Assembly (NCBI RefSeq): GCF_015291645.1
Contig: NZ_CP030055.1
Coordinates: forward strand, 2,356,001-2,420,000
Direction of reading: 5' to 3'
DNA length: 64,000 nucleotides
DNA from: Bradyrhizobium sp. CCBAU 53340
Lineage (GTDB): Bacteria > Pseudomonadota > Alphaproteobacteria > Rhizobiales > Xanthobacteraceae
The number at the start of each line of letters is the position of its first letter. Position 1 is the first letter of the stretch. The position numbers were made by a program, and so were the translations under genes. Under the pieces are notes generated by a model, which was given only the letters and a program-made list of their open reading frames with translations, had not been told where the DNA came from and ran no database searches. Shown here in pieces: positions 26,767 through 35,170 of the stretch.

Positions 26767-27689
26767 CGCCCGCGACCAAGCGGAAGGCTGTCGCGCATCT
26801 GGTGGATGCCCACGGGATGAGCGAACGGCGGGCGTGTAAAGCCATCGGCTGCTGCCGCATGACCATGAGATATCGGACGACCCGGGCGGATGATGCCGGC
26901 GTTCGCCAGCGCATGAAGGCGATCGCCCAGGAGCGCCGGCGCTTCGGCTATCGGCGCCTGCACGTCCTGCTGAAGCGGGAGGGCTATCTGATCAACCACA
27001 AGAAGCTGTTCCGGCTCTACCGGGAAGAGAAGCTTGCGGTGCGCCGCCGTGGCGGCCGCAAGCGCGCAATCGGGACCCGGGCCCCAATGACGGCGCCGAT
27101 GACCGCCAATGATCGCTGGTCGCTCGACTTCGTCTCGGATCAGCTCACCGACGGACGTCGTTTCCGAATCCTGACCGTGGTCGACGACTGCACCCGCGAG
27201 TGCCTGGCACTGGTGGCCGATACCTCACTATCGGGAGCTCGGGTGGCAAGGGAACTGGACCGGCTGATAGCGGAGCGCGGCAAGCCAAAGATGGTGGTCA
27301 GCGACAACGGCACCGAACTCACCAGCAATGCCATCCTGGCGTGGGCCGATCAGAGCCGTGTCACATGGCACTACATCGCGCCCGGCAAGCCCACGCAAAA
27401 TGCCTTCATTGAGAGCTTCAATGGTCGGCTGCGAGATGAGTTGCTGAACGAGACGCTGTTCACGACACTGGCTCAGGCCCGCGTGGCGCTCGGATGCTGG
27501 CGGGCCGATTACAACAACGAACGGCCGCACTCGCAGCTCGGATGGAAGACGCCCTCAGAGTTCGCCTTCACCTGTCACCCGCGTCGGGATCTGGCGCTGC
27601 GCTATGCCGAAGGCTCCGCGCCAGCCCCCGCCGCTACCACCGCCCAACTGGGCAAATCCAATCGTTGGAGCGAACTCAGGACTGGATAA
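26760..27689 (+). CDS. IS3-family transposase OrfB (DDE)
   Basis: Catalytic protein. The frame is open from upstream, and a -1 shift in the GGGAAAGAAG stretch would fuse it to OrfA; a GTG at 26760 could serve as an independent start. DDE residues are visible in [19 protein letters not shown] and [18 protein letters not shown]. The conserved HTH_21-like region ([15 protein letters not shown]) precedes them. It runs to the right inverted repeat; complete. Confidence 0.92.
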   Translation: MVTPATKRKAVAHLVDAHGMSERRACKAIGCCRMTMRYRTTRADDAGVRQRMKAIAQERRRFGYRRLHVLLKREGYLINHKKLFRLYREEKLAVRRRGGRKRAIGTRAPMTAPMTANDRWSLDFVSDQLTDGRRFRILTVVDDCTRECLALVADTSLSGARVARELDRLIAERGKPKMVVSDNGTELTSNAILAWADQSRVTWHYIAPGKPTQNAFIESFNGRLRDELLNETLFTTLAQARVALGCWRADYNNERPHSQLGWKTPSEFAFTCHPRRDLALRYAEGSAPAPAATTAQLGKSNRWSELRTG

Positions 27690-27883
27690 AATCTGGGGGC
27701 AACGTCATTGCGGGAATCTTTATCGAAAGAAGCGCTTATGAGGTAAAGCAGGGCAGCCCGCCGCGCTGAGTAAGCCGAAATTTATGCTAGTGCAGCTTTA
27801 TTCGCAACCTAACGATCACCCGTGCGAGGCATTAGCGTTCTGCGATGCTCTCGGAGCGGAAGCAGACAGCGCGCAAAATTTTC

Positions 27884-28303
27884 CTAGCGAGCGATAACGC
27901 GAAAATAACCCGCAGAGAATTGATGCCAGCCGGATAATGGATCCCAGACACCGTGTAGCGGTACTCCTTTATATATGTTCAAGGTAACCGATGAGCGATT
28001 CGCGGCGATTGTCACCGGATTGCCGCTAAGGTCGGCACTCCAGGACCAATTCAGCAGATACTCAGGCTCGCCATTCGGGCTCGGTGAGAACCACATCGTA
28101 ACTTCCGTAGGAGCGGAAGGTAAACTATGCTTTATGGTGATCGTGCGATCCTGCTTATTGTCAGCCGAGACCCAGCCGCTGTCGAATAACGTGTGATTGC
28201 TGTCCCAGTACATGAGGACGGACCAACTCATCCAGCCAGCTAATGCTACGGGGCAAATGAACCACATCATAAGGTTCGAAAGAAACGCGGTCCACTTTTT
28301 CAT
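27884..28303 (-). CDS. Membrane-anchored protein with H-type-lectin-like domain
   Basis: Lone gene of 139 residues. The start is hydrophobic (MMWFICPVALAGWMSWSVLMYW), a signal peptide or anchor, followed by a beta-rich domain whose opening FDSGWVSADNKQ-DRTITIKHSL-APTEVTMWFS resembles the H-type lectin fold (SGW...V...FxHxLxxxPxxV). The ending WDPLSGWHQFSAGYFRVIAR also fits (last strand with aromatic and Arg). Function is unknown; carbohydrate binding is only suggested. Weak ribosome site; low GC; flanked by long spacers in the accessory region. Confidence 0.55.
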   Translation of the reverse strand: MKKWTAFLSNLMMWFICPVALAGWMSWSVLMYWDSNHTLFDSGWVSADNKQDRTITIKHSLPSAPTEVTMWFSPSPNGEPEYLLNWSWSADLSGNPVTIAANRSSVTLNIYKGVPLHGVWDPLSGWHQFSAGYFRVIAR

Positions 28304-28960
28304 GCTGCTTTCTCATCCACGATGTATCGCTGCTAGTGGCATTCTGGGCAGATGCTTTCTTGTAGCATTACTCGCGTGCCATCGAACTTTGTTAAAGGGC
28401 CAGCAACTTGCCAACAACGAATTTTCGCTTCGGATCGCGAAATGAAGAAGGCCAGTTCATGCGGCGGATTGATCGGTTTCATTTTGCTTTCTCTGGATTT
28501 TGTTTTCTCTGGATCGATATCCGCTCTACAGTTATCAGTCGGCAAGGCTGGACATTAAATTTCGCATTAGCCCATCGTCGAGAGGCGCTTTGATCTTGCG
28601 CGGTTCCCAACACAGCGAAACGGAAAGTGTGAGGTCGCGTTGGTGACTGAGCTTCGCTGCGGACAGCCAAAATTAGCGGCACTGGTCGGACAGGCTAACT
28701 GGTCTCGATCAGCCTCAAGAAGGCGCTCGACGCGTGAGGTCCTGAAGAAGTCCGATTTTGGTTGTCGCTGCCCTCAAGCGCGTTCGCGAGCATCGGGCGA
28801 CGAGCCGCTCAATGGATACAGGCCTAAGGCGGACCCGGTCGTCTGAGCTGAGCTTTTGGATCGGTTGGCCCACAAGACTGACCGGTAGCGGTTGTTGAGG
28901 ATTGACGCGAAAGGCAAGTTGCACTGAAATGCGGGCTGAGTTTCATCGATGGAGCCCAAA
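28304..28960. other. Gene-free spacer (about 655 bases)
   Basis: Only short overlapping frames without ribosome sites or recognisable similarity occur here. No RNA gene or IS end was recognised. Confidence 0.4.
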
Positions 28961-29440
28961 ATGCATTTCACGCGCTTCGCCGGAATCGCTTTTATTGCCC
29001 CTTTCATCCTGGCAGGCCATTCCCAAGCGGCCCCTGTCCGCATTGGTACGTATTATGATGAAACGATCAGCACGACCTGTTCGAGCCCTTCGGTCAGTTG
29101 CGCGGCGTGGTTCTCTGGGTTGCCGTCGGACAAAATGGTGCTCGTCCAGAGAGTTAACTGTAATTTTGTCGGCAGCCTACCACTAGTGAAGGCGCATTTT
29201 GGAGTGTCTGTAACGAGTGGTGGTGCTAGTCAACCTCGCGAAATTGCCCTTCCTCTGTCCATTACTAACACGACCGCTGTTAACGGAAGTTACTTCGCGG
29301 CAACCGACACCGGAGCTGAATGGCTCATGGGCCAAGGAAGATTTCCCTATGTCGAAGTCTTTACGAACCAAGCGAGCGGAACAGGTAGTTTTAAGTGTAC
29401 CTTGATCGGTAAGCTGGTCGATCCCAACACCGGCCCATAA
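28961..29440 (+). CDS. Small secreted protein of unknown function
   Basis: 159-residue exported protein; I do not recognise the family. GGAG lies six bases before the ATG at 28961 (an ATG at 28949 adds four residues but lacks a site). Signal peptide about residues 1-24 (MHFTRFAGIAFIAPFIL...SQA). The mature chain has cysteines (TTCSSPSVSCAAW; VNCNF; FKCTLIGKL) and alternating beta strands, compatible with a small disulphide-stabilised beta-sandwich. It stands alone. A weak hairpin (AGGCCG at 29452-29457 with CGGCCT at 29468-29473) follows. Confidence 0.65.
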   Translation: MHFTRFAGIAFIAPFILAGHSQAAPVRIGTYYDETISTTCSSPSVSCAAWFSGLPSDKMVLVQRVNCNFVGSLPLVKAHFGVSVTSGGASQPREIALPLSITNTTAVNGSYFAATDTGAEWLMGQGRFPYVEVFTNQASGTGSFKCTLIGKLVDPNTGP

Positions 29441-30787
29441 TTCTAACAACAAGGCCGGCTAATTTTGCGGCCTCTTCAACTAAACGGCGCGACTGTTCAG
29501 TGTAGTCGATAACGTCAGCATGCTTGGTCGCGGTATCCCGGTGCGCTTTAGTTCATTTAAAATCTTATATCGGCGCCGACCAAGCACCTGTGTCCGCGCG
29601 CGGCCTATGCGAGACGGGAACAAAAACAACTGACGGTGCATTGAGCGCATTGAGTTGGATTGCACGAGTGACGGTGCTCCCCTCAGAGTTGTTCAATCGC
29701 TTCGGCAATGACTTCTTCTGGATGTTGCCAGAGGATACATACAACGCACCTGCTATTTCGCCGCGCGGGTAAGCGCCGGCAAGACCCAGCAGCGGCGGCA
29801 CGGCGCCACCGCCACGAACGAGATGCCGATGTCGGCGGACCAGGCTTCGGCCCGGTGAGGCTTTAGCAGTTGCGATTTCGGCGCCGAGTTCGATATCTGT
29901 CTCGAGTGGCCGCGCCAGATGACAACATTTCCAGGAGGCGGGTCGCCCGCCCTTGCTAGGTGGCAACGCGCGTCGCGCCCCAGCGGCTATCAGCTGTGCA
30001 ATCGACGGCTGACTAGACTAACCCGAGGTCGAACGTTTATATTGCAATTTCAATGATCTTCTGAGTGGCGCGCCATTGAGAACATGGCTGCGAACTTTGC
30101 AATGAGTTCGTCTTAAGCACCGTGAGCTCGCCGATATCCGCGCGTTAGGCGCAGCGTTCGGCCAGGAGCCGCTCGTCCGCCGGCACGCCACACTCCACAG
30201 AGGCGCGCAGCCGGGCGTCGAGGACCGCCCCCAACGCCTGCAGGTCCGAAGCCGCGATCAGCTCCTGCACCTATCCGAGATGGTCCATCAGCCGCCGACT
30301 TGCCTCATCAAAGCTTCCGGCCTGAGGTTGGCACAGAGGCGGGGGAGGTCAAAAAGGTTTGCCGCCTGTTTACCCAACCGAATCTGCATGAAATAGCGAC
30401 CGTCGCCGCGCCTGGCGAGGTAAAACGGACGAGCCACGTAGGTCCCTTTCTAAGCGCGTACCGGGTGAGACATTCCCGTGGGATGTAACACCGTCAAATC
30501 CGCCACCATATTTCGGCCGACGTGCTGGAAAATCTCAAGATTTCGCTTCGGCTTTGGACCTGGAGCGCCCCCTGATTTGAACCTACTCGCCGAGTATTGG
30601 GCGGCAAGGGATCGCGCGGAACGGACTGTCGAGCTCCGAGGTTCCGAGTTGGCTGCTTTCCGGAAACAGGGATCCAGAAATAGTGGGGTGAGCGATGTAG
30701 CGGACCAGGGACTCGAACCCCCGACAATCCAAGGCGGTCCTATCTCTGGCAATATAGATTGCGCAGCTCTCCAGGAGAGTGACAAGG
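29441..30787. other. Long gene-poor stretch with decayed sequence
   Basis: About 1.35 kb lacking any convincing gene. One decayed minus-strand frame at about 30140-30310 reads coherently (LIAASDLQALGAVLDARLRA) but has an in-frame stop; I do not recognise it. A tRNA 3'-end-like fragment lies at 30696-30726. The frames around the latter look like typical tRNA shadows. Confidence 0.5.
30696..30726 (-). other. tRNA 3'-end-like fragment (possible attachment-site remnant)
   Basis: On the minus strand TGTCGGGGGTTCGAGTCCC followed by TGGTCCGCTACA looks like the T-arm (consensus TTCGAGT loop) and 3' acceptor strand of a tRNA. No D-arm or matching 5' acceptor strand (AGCGGAC) is found upstream, and the T-stem has a mismatch, so this is not a whole tRNA gene. 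Such pieces are typical of the far ends of integrated islands. Confidence 0.4.
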
Positions 30788-31216
30788 CTATCCTGCGTTG
30801 GCCTTCAATCCCGCGGCCTGAATACCCGCCACCGCACACGCCTCGTCATTGTCGGACGTGTCGCCCGACACACCCACCGCGCCGAGCAGCGTCGTAACGT
30901 CCATGATCAGCACGCCGCCGGGGACCGGCACGAGCGCGCCCTTGGCGATGGTGTTCATCGCGTCGATGAAATAGGCCTGATCCTGCGCCCGCTGGTACAG
31001 CGCGCGCGAGCCCATGCCCATCGCGAGCGCACCGTAGGCCTTGCCATGGGCGATCTCGGCGCGCATCAGGCTGGTGCCGTCCTGAGCGGCGGCGATCTTG
31101 AGCACGCCGCGCGCGTCCAGGATGGTGACGACCAGCGGCTTCAGCTTCAGCTCGGTGGATTTGGCAAGGGCGGCGTCGAGGATTTTGCGGGCGATGTCGA
31201 GAGTCAGTTCAGCCAT
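30788..31216 (-). CDS. GlcG/HbpS-family protein
   Basis: 142-residue protein of the GlcG/HbpS/PduO-C fold (LTLDIARKILDAALAKS; VVTILDARGVLKIAAAQDGTS; HGKAYGALAMGMGSR; GGVLIMDVTTLLGAVGVSGDTSDNDEAC). In other bacteria this family binds haem or cobalamin-type ligands and often lies next to FAD-linked glycolate oxidase-type genes, as here. Its start overlaps the end of the upstream 991-residue dehydrogenase by about eight bases, so the pair is translationally coupled. No signal peptide, so it is likely cytosolic. Confidence 0.88.
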   Translation of the reverse strand: MAELTLDIARKILDAALAKSTELKLKPLVVTILDARGVLKIAAAQDGTSLMRAEIAHGKAYGALAMGMGSRALYQRAQDQAYFIDAMNTIAKGALVPVPGGVLIMDVTTLLGAVGVSGDTSDNDEACAVAGIQAAGLKANAG

Positions 31217-34184
31217 GGCGGGGTTCCTTTGTAGCGGTTGACGTGGAATTGGTCTCGGCGCGCTCGAGGCTCATCGCCAGCACGCGCGCGACGTGAAGCG
31301 CCTCGCGGCTAGCGCCGTCGTAGATCTGGTGACGGCAGGAGGTGCCGTCGGCGACGATGAGCGTATTCTGGTCCGCTTGGCGCACCGCCGGCAGCAGCGA
31401 CAGCTCGGCCATTTCGATCGAGGCATCGTAGGTGTCGGCGCCATAGCCGAAAGCGCCGGCCATACCGCAGCAGCTGGACTCGATGGTCCTGACCTCAAGG
31501 CCAGGTACGAGGCGGAGCACCTGCTCGACCGGCTTGAAGGCGCCGAAGGATTTTTGGTGGCAGTGTCCGTGGACCACGGCCTTGTCGGCGACGCTGCCGA
31601 GCGGCAGTTGCAACTGGCCGGCCTCGGCCTCGCGCACCAGGAATTCCTCGAAGGTGAGCGCGTGGGCTCCGACAGCCTTGGCGTCGTTGTCCTTGCGTAA
31701 GGAAGCCAACTCGTCGCGCAGCGTCAGCAGGCAGCTTGGCTCGAGGCCGACGATCGGCACGCCGCGCGCGGCAAAGGGCGCGAAGGCGGCAACCAGCCGG
31801 TCGAGCTCTAACCTGGCTTCGTCGACGAGACCGGCAGAGAGGAAGGTGCGGCCACAGCACAGCGGGCGGCTACCGCTGGCAGGCTTGGGCAGATGCACAC
31901 GATAGCCGCCGGCCGAGAGCACGCGCAGTGCTGCGTCGAGATTCTCACGCTCGTAGATGCGGTTGAAAGTGTCGGCGAACAGCACGACCTCGCGGCCGCT
32001 CTCCGGACCGACAACTTCCGCCGGCGGCACGAACACGTCGCTGCGGAAAGCGGGCAGGGCGCGGCGGGCGCTGATGCCGGCAAAACGCTCGAACAGGTTT
32101 CGCAAGAGCGGGCTGCGGTTGCGCAAATTGGCCAGCGGTGCAAAGCGCGAGGCGAGATCGGCGTAGCGCGGCAGGTAGCCGACCAGCCGATCGCGCAAGG
32201 TCAAGCCGTGCGAGGCGGCGCGCGCCGCCAGCACCTCGATCTTCATCTTGGCCATGTCGACGCCGGTGGGGCATTCGTGACGACAGGCCTTGCAGGAGAC
32301 GCAAAGCTTCAGCGTCTCCATCATCTCGTCAGAGGACAGCGCGTCGGCGCCGAACTGGCCTGAGATCGCGAGCCGCAGCGTGTTGGCGCGTCCGCGCGTG
32401 ACGTCCTTCTCGTTGCGCGTCGCGCGATAGGACGGGCACATCACTCCGCCTTCGAGCTTGCGGCAGGCGCCGTTGTTGTTGCACATCTCGACCGCGCCCT
32501 GGAAACCGCCGCCGGCTCCCGGATAGGCCGACCAGTCGAGCTTTGTCTTGAGCTCGCCGACGCGATAGCCCGGCTTGAAGCGGAACAGCGAACGGTCGTC
32601 CATTTTGGGCGCATCGACGATCTTGCCGGGGTTGAGCACGCCTTCGGGGTCGAAACGGTGCTTCACCTCGCGGAAGTCGGCGACGAGACGCTCGCCGAAC
32701 ATGGTCTCGTGGAATTCCGAGCGGACCAGGCCGTCGCCATGCTCGCCGGAATGCGAGCCCTTGTACTCGCGCACCAAGGCAAACGCTTCCTCGGCGATGG
32801 CGCGCATCGCCTTGACGTCCTTCTCCAGCTTCAGGTTCAGCACTGGGCGCACATGCAGGCAGCCCTCCGAGGCGTGGGCGTACATCGTGCCGCTGGTGCC
32901 GTGTTTCGCGAAGACCTCGTTCAGCCGGGCGGTGTAGTCGGCCAGATGCGGCAGCGGTACGGCGCAGTCCTCGACGAAGGAGACCGGCTTGCCCTCCTGC
33001 TTCATCGACATCATGACGTTGAGGCCGGCGGCGCGGAAATCGGCAATGCCGCTCTGCAGTGCCGGCTCGGTGATCTCGACCACGCCGCCCCATTTGCGCG
33101 TCTCGTTGTTCCAGCCGAAACCGAGATCGCCCATCAATTCGGTGAGCTGCTTGAGTCGCACAAGATTATCCGCCTGGTCTTCCTCGGCGAATTCGACCAC
33201 CAGCACGGCATCCGGATCGCCCTTGATCGCCGCATTGATGATGGGCTTGAACATCGCGATGTCGCGGCCGAGCGCGATCATGGTGCGGTCGACCAGCTCG
33301 ACCGCGATCGGTTTCAGCTTGACCAGATGCTGGGCAGCATCCATCGCCTCGTAGAAGCTGCCGAAATGGCAGACGCCGAGCGCCTTGTTGCGGATGACGG
33401 GCCACAGCTTCAGCTCGACCTTGGTGGTGAAGGCGAGGGTGCCTTCGGAGCCGACAAGCAGATGCGCCATGTTGTTGCGCGCGTTGCGCGGCACCAGCGC
33501 ATCGAGATTGTAGCCGCCGACGCGGCGCTGCACCTTTGGAAAGCGCGCCGCGATCTCCTCCGCCTCGCGCATCCCGAGATCGAGCATGTCGCGGAACAAC
33601 GCGCGCATGGTCTCGCCGGCGTCGCTGTCCGAGAGATCGCGCGAGACCTCGCCAAAGCGGCTCAGCGTGCCGTCGGCGAGCGACGCCTCCAGCGACAGCG
33701 TGTTGTCGCGCATGGTGCCGTAGCGCAGCGAGCGGCCGCCGCAGGAATTGTTGCCGGCCATGCCGCCGATGGTGGCGCGCGAGGCGGTGGAGACGTCGAC
33801 CGGAAACCACAGGCCGTGTTTTTTGAGCTGGCGGTTGAGGTCGTCGAGCACGATGCCGGGCTCGACCACGCAGGTCCGGCCCGCGACGTCGAGGGACAGG
33901 ATCTTGTTGAGGTGCTTCGAAAGGTCGACCACGAGGCCGTCATTGACGGTTTGGCCGCATTGCGAGGTGCCGCCGCCGCGCGGGGTGACCTTCACGCCCT
34001 CGTCGCGGGCGATTGCAAGCGCCCGCAGCGCCTCGTCCATGGTCTTGGGGACCACCACGCCTGTGGGCATAATCTGGTAGAACGAGGCATCGGTGGCGTA
34101 GCGGCCGCGGCTGAAGCCGTCGAACAGGACGTCGCCGGTGGTGTCCGCACGCAGGCGCCGTTCGAGCGAGGAGGCGTTCGTCAT
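31209..34184 (-). CDS. FAD/Fe-S 2-hydroxyacid dehydrogenase (GlcD-GlcF-type fusion)
   Basis: Membrane-associated respiratory oxidoreductase, likely D-lactate or glycolate-type, of 991 residues. Order of parts: FAD-binding 4 domain (VTPRGGGTSQCGQTVN; ASRATIGGMAGNNSCGGRSLRYG, about 40-230), FAD-oxidase C domain (to about 560), a cysteine-rich Fe-S segment (CNNNGACRK; CVSCKACRHECPTG at about 645) and two CCG domains (PLCCGRTFLSAG; SCCGMAGAFGYGA). All metal and flavin motifs are intact. It is coupled to the GlcG-like gene and lies next to a GntR regulator. In this setting it should make a 2-oxoacid such as glyoxylate for the aminotransferases; the substrate is inferred, not shown. Confidence 0.92.
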   Translation of the reverse strand: MTNASSLERRLRADTTGDVLFDGFSRGRYATDASFYQIMPTGVVVPKTMDEALRALAIARDEGVKVTPRGGGTSQCGQTVNDGLVVDLSKHLNKILSLDVAGRTCVVEPGIVLDDLNRQLKKHGLWFPVDVSTASRATIGGMAGNNSCGGRSLRYGTMRDNTLSLEASLADGTLSRFGEVSRDLSDSDAGETMRALFRDMLDLGMREAEEIAARFPKVQRRVGGYNLDALVPRNARNNMAHLLVGSEGTLAFTTKVELKLWPVIRNKALGVCHFGSFYEAMDAAQHLVKLKPIAVELVDRTMIALGRDIAMFKPIINAAIKGDPDAVLVVEFAEEDQADNLVRLKQLTELMGDLGFGWNNETRKWGGVVEITEPALQSGIADFRAAGLNVMMSMKQEGKPVSFVEDCAVPLPHLADYTARLNEVFAKHGTSGTMYAHASEGCLHVRPVLNLKLEKDVKAMRAIAEEAFALVREYKGSHSGEHGDGLVRSEFHETMFGERLVADFREVKHRFDPEGVLNPGKIVDAPKMDDRSLFRFKPGYRVGELKTKLDWSAYPGAGGGFQGAVEMCNNNGACRKLEGGVMCPSYRATRNEKDVTRGRANTLRLAISGQFGADALSSDEMMETLKLCVSCKACRHECPTGVDMAKMKIEVLAARAASHGLTLRDRLVGYLPRYADLASRFAPLANLRNRSPLLRNLFERFAGISARRALPAFRSDVFVPPAEVVGPESGREVVLFADTFNRIYERENLDAALRVLSAGGYRVHLPKPASGSRPLCCGRTFLSAGLVDEARLELDRLVAAFAPFAARGVPIVGLEPSCLLTLRDELASLRKDNDAKAVGAHALTFEEFLVREAEAGQLQLPLGSVADKAVVHGHCHQKSFGAFKPVEQVLRLVPGLEVRTIESSCCGMAGAFGYGADTYDASIEMAELSLLPAVRQADQNTLIVADGTSCRHQIYDGASREALHVARVLAMSLERAETNSTSTATKEPRHG

Positions 34185-34288
34185 CCCTGGTCCCGGAGTG
34201 ATCCCACGCGGCTTAAGCCGGTCGGAGTATTCATTCTCGTTTCTGGCTGGTTATATTATGAATTCAAAATGAGCAAGCCGGGCACCCG

Positions 34289-35038
34289 TCAGGGAGCCGC
34301 CGGCGCGTCCTCTTGGGGTTCGGCCAGGTGTTCGATTGCCGCTGTGCGCTTGTTGCGCAGATGCTGGAACAGGATGTCGCTAAGCTCGCTGGCGGCGCGG
34401 CGGCGCAGGGCATCCAGGATCGCCTCGTGCTCGCGCATCGCCTCCGCCCAGCGCTGCCGCTTGCGGGCGAAATTGGCGGAGTAGCGGACGCGGCGGATGC
34501 GGCCGGCGAAATTGGCGTAGGCGGTCTTCAGCGTCTCGTTGCGCGCGGCCGCCACGATGCTCTCGTGGATGCGCTGGTTGGCCTGGAAATAGCCATGCAT
34601 GTCGCGATGCAGATAATGGCCGTACATCTCGTAATGCAGCTGCTCGATGGCCGTGATTTCCTCGTCCGTAATGGCCTCGCAGGCCAGGCGTCCGGCGAGG
34701 CTTTCGAGGCCCGCCATCACATCGAACAGCTCTTCGAGGTCGCGCTGGCTAAGCTGGCGGACGCGGGCGCCGCGGTTGGGCAAAAGCTCGATCAAGCCTT
34801 CGGCCGCGAGCACCTTTAACGCCTCGCGGAGCGGCGTGCGGGAGATGCCGAACATCTCGCAGAGCTGGCGCTCGGGAACGCGGGCGCCATCGGGAATGTT
34901 GCCTTCCACGACATAGTCGCGCAGCCGCAGCAGGATCTCGCCGTGGAGCGAAGCTTTCTGACGGTCGCCTTGATGATCGCCGCCGTCCTGGGCGGGCGGG
35001 GCGATCGGAACCCCGGTGTCGGGAATCGTGGATTTCAT
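34289..35038 (-). CDS. GntR-family regulator, FadR (FCD) subfamily
   Basis: Transcription factor of 249 residues. N-terminal winged helix (LRLRDYVVEGNIPDGARVPERQLCEMFGISRTPLREALKVLAAEGLIEL) and a C-terminal all-helical FCD ligand-binding domain (LFDVMAGLESLAGRLAC; HYEMYGHYLHRDMHGYFQANQRIHESIV; MREHEAILDALRRRA) with the metal-ligand pattern of D/H...H...H residues. I use ATG 35038; the longer frame to 35437 is antisense to the aminotransferase gene. It diverges from the aminotransferase operon, and a perfect inverted repeat at 35081-35104 lies between them, so it probably controls both sides. Confidence 0.92.
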   Translation of the reverse strand: MKSTIPDTGVPIAPPAQDGGDHQGDRQKASLHGEILLRLRDYVVEGNIPDGARVPERQLCEMFGISRTPLREALKVLAAEGLIELLPNRGARVRQLSQRDLEELFDVMAGLESLAGRLACEAITDEEITAIEQLHYEMYGHYLHRDMHGYFQANQRIHESIVAAARNETLKTAYANFAGRIRRVRYSANFARKRQRWAEAMREHEAILDALRRRAASELSDILFQHLRNKRTAAIEHLAEPQEDAPAAP

Positions 35039-35080
35039 TTGCAGCACAGTAGTTTGCTCTGATAATCGCGTCGACGTCCA

Positions 35081-35104
35081 CAATCGAATACCAAATTTCG
35101 ATTG
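35081..35104. promoter_or_regulatory. Candidate operator: 8-bp inverted repeat, 8-base spacer
   Basis: CAATCGAA (35081-35088) and TTCGATTG (35097-35104) are perfect inverted repeats in the 132-base region between the GntR regulator and the first aminotransferase. Position and symmetry suit a dimeric FCD regulator; binding is inferred. Confidence 0.55.
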
Positions 35105-35170
35105 AAAGGACAAAAAATGAATGCAAAATAGCGCCCAGGCCGGCCAGAATCCGTTGCCAGGGAGGTTTTC

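Larger units (their letters stand above)
26454..27690 (+). mobile_element. IS3-family insertion sequence (IS407-like), apparently intact
   Basis: A 1.24-kb element. Its ends are imperfect 23-base inverted repeats at 26454-26476 and 27668-27690 (18 of 23 positions match; shared core ATCCAGT...AGTTCGCTC). It carries two overlapping frames, orfA and orfB, both undamaged. No short target duplication is obvious, so the flanks may have rearranged after insertion in IS66 sequence. Confidence 0.85.

Noticed and set aside
30690..30790. Complete tRNA gene
   Set aside because: Only T-arm and 3' acceptor strand are present; no D-arm, anticodon arm or complementary 5' acceptor strand.
32658..34484. Open plus-strand frame of 608 codons
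   Set aside because: Antisense to the 991-residue FAD/Fe-S dehydrogenase, whose domains are all recognisable; the antisense product is His/Asp/Gln-rich, as expected for shadow frames of GC-rich genes.
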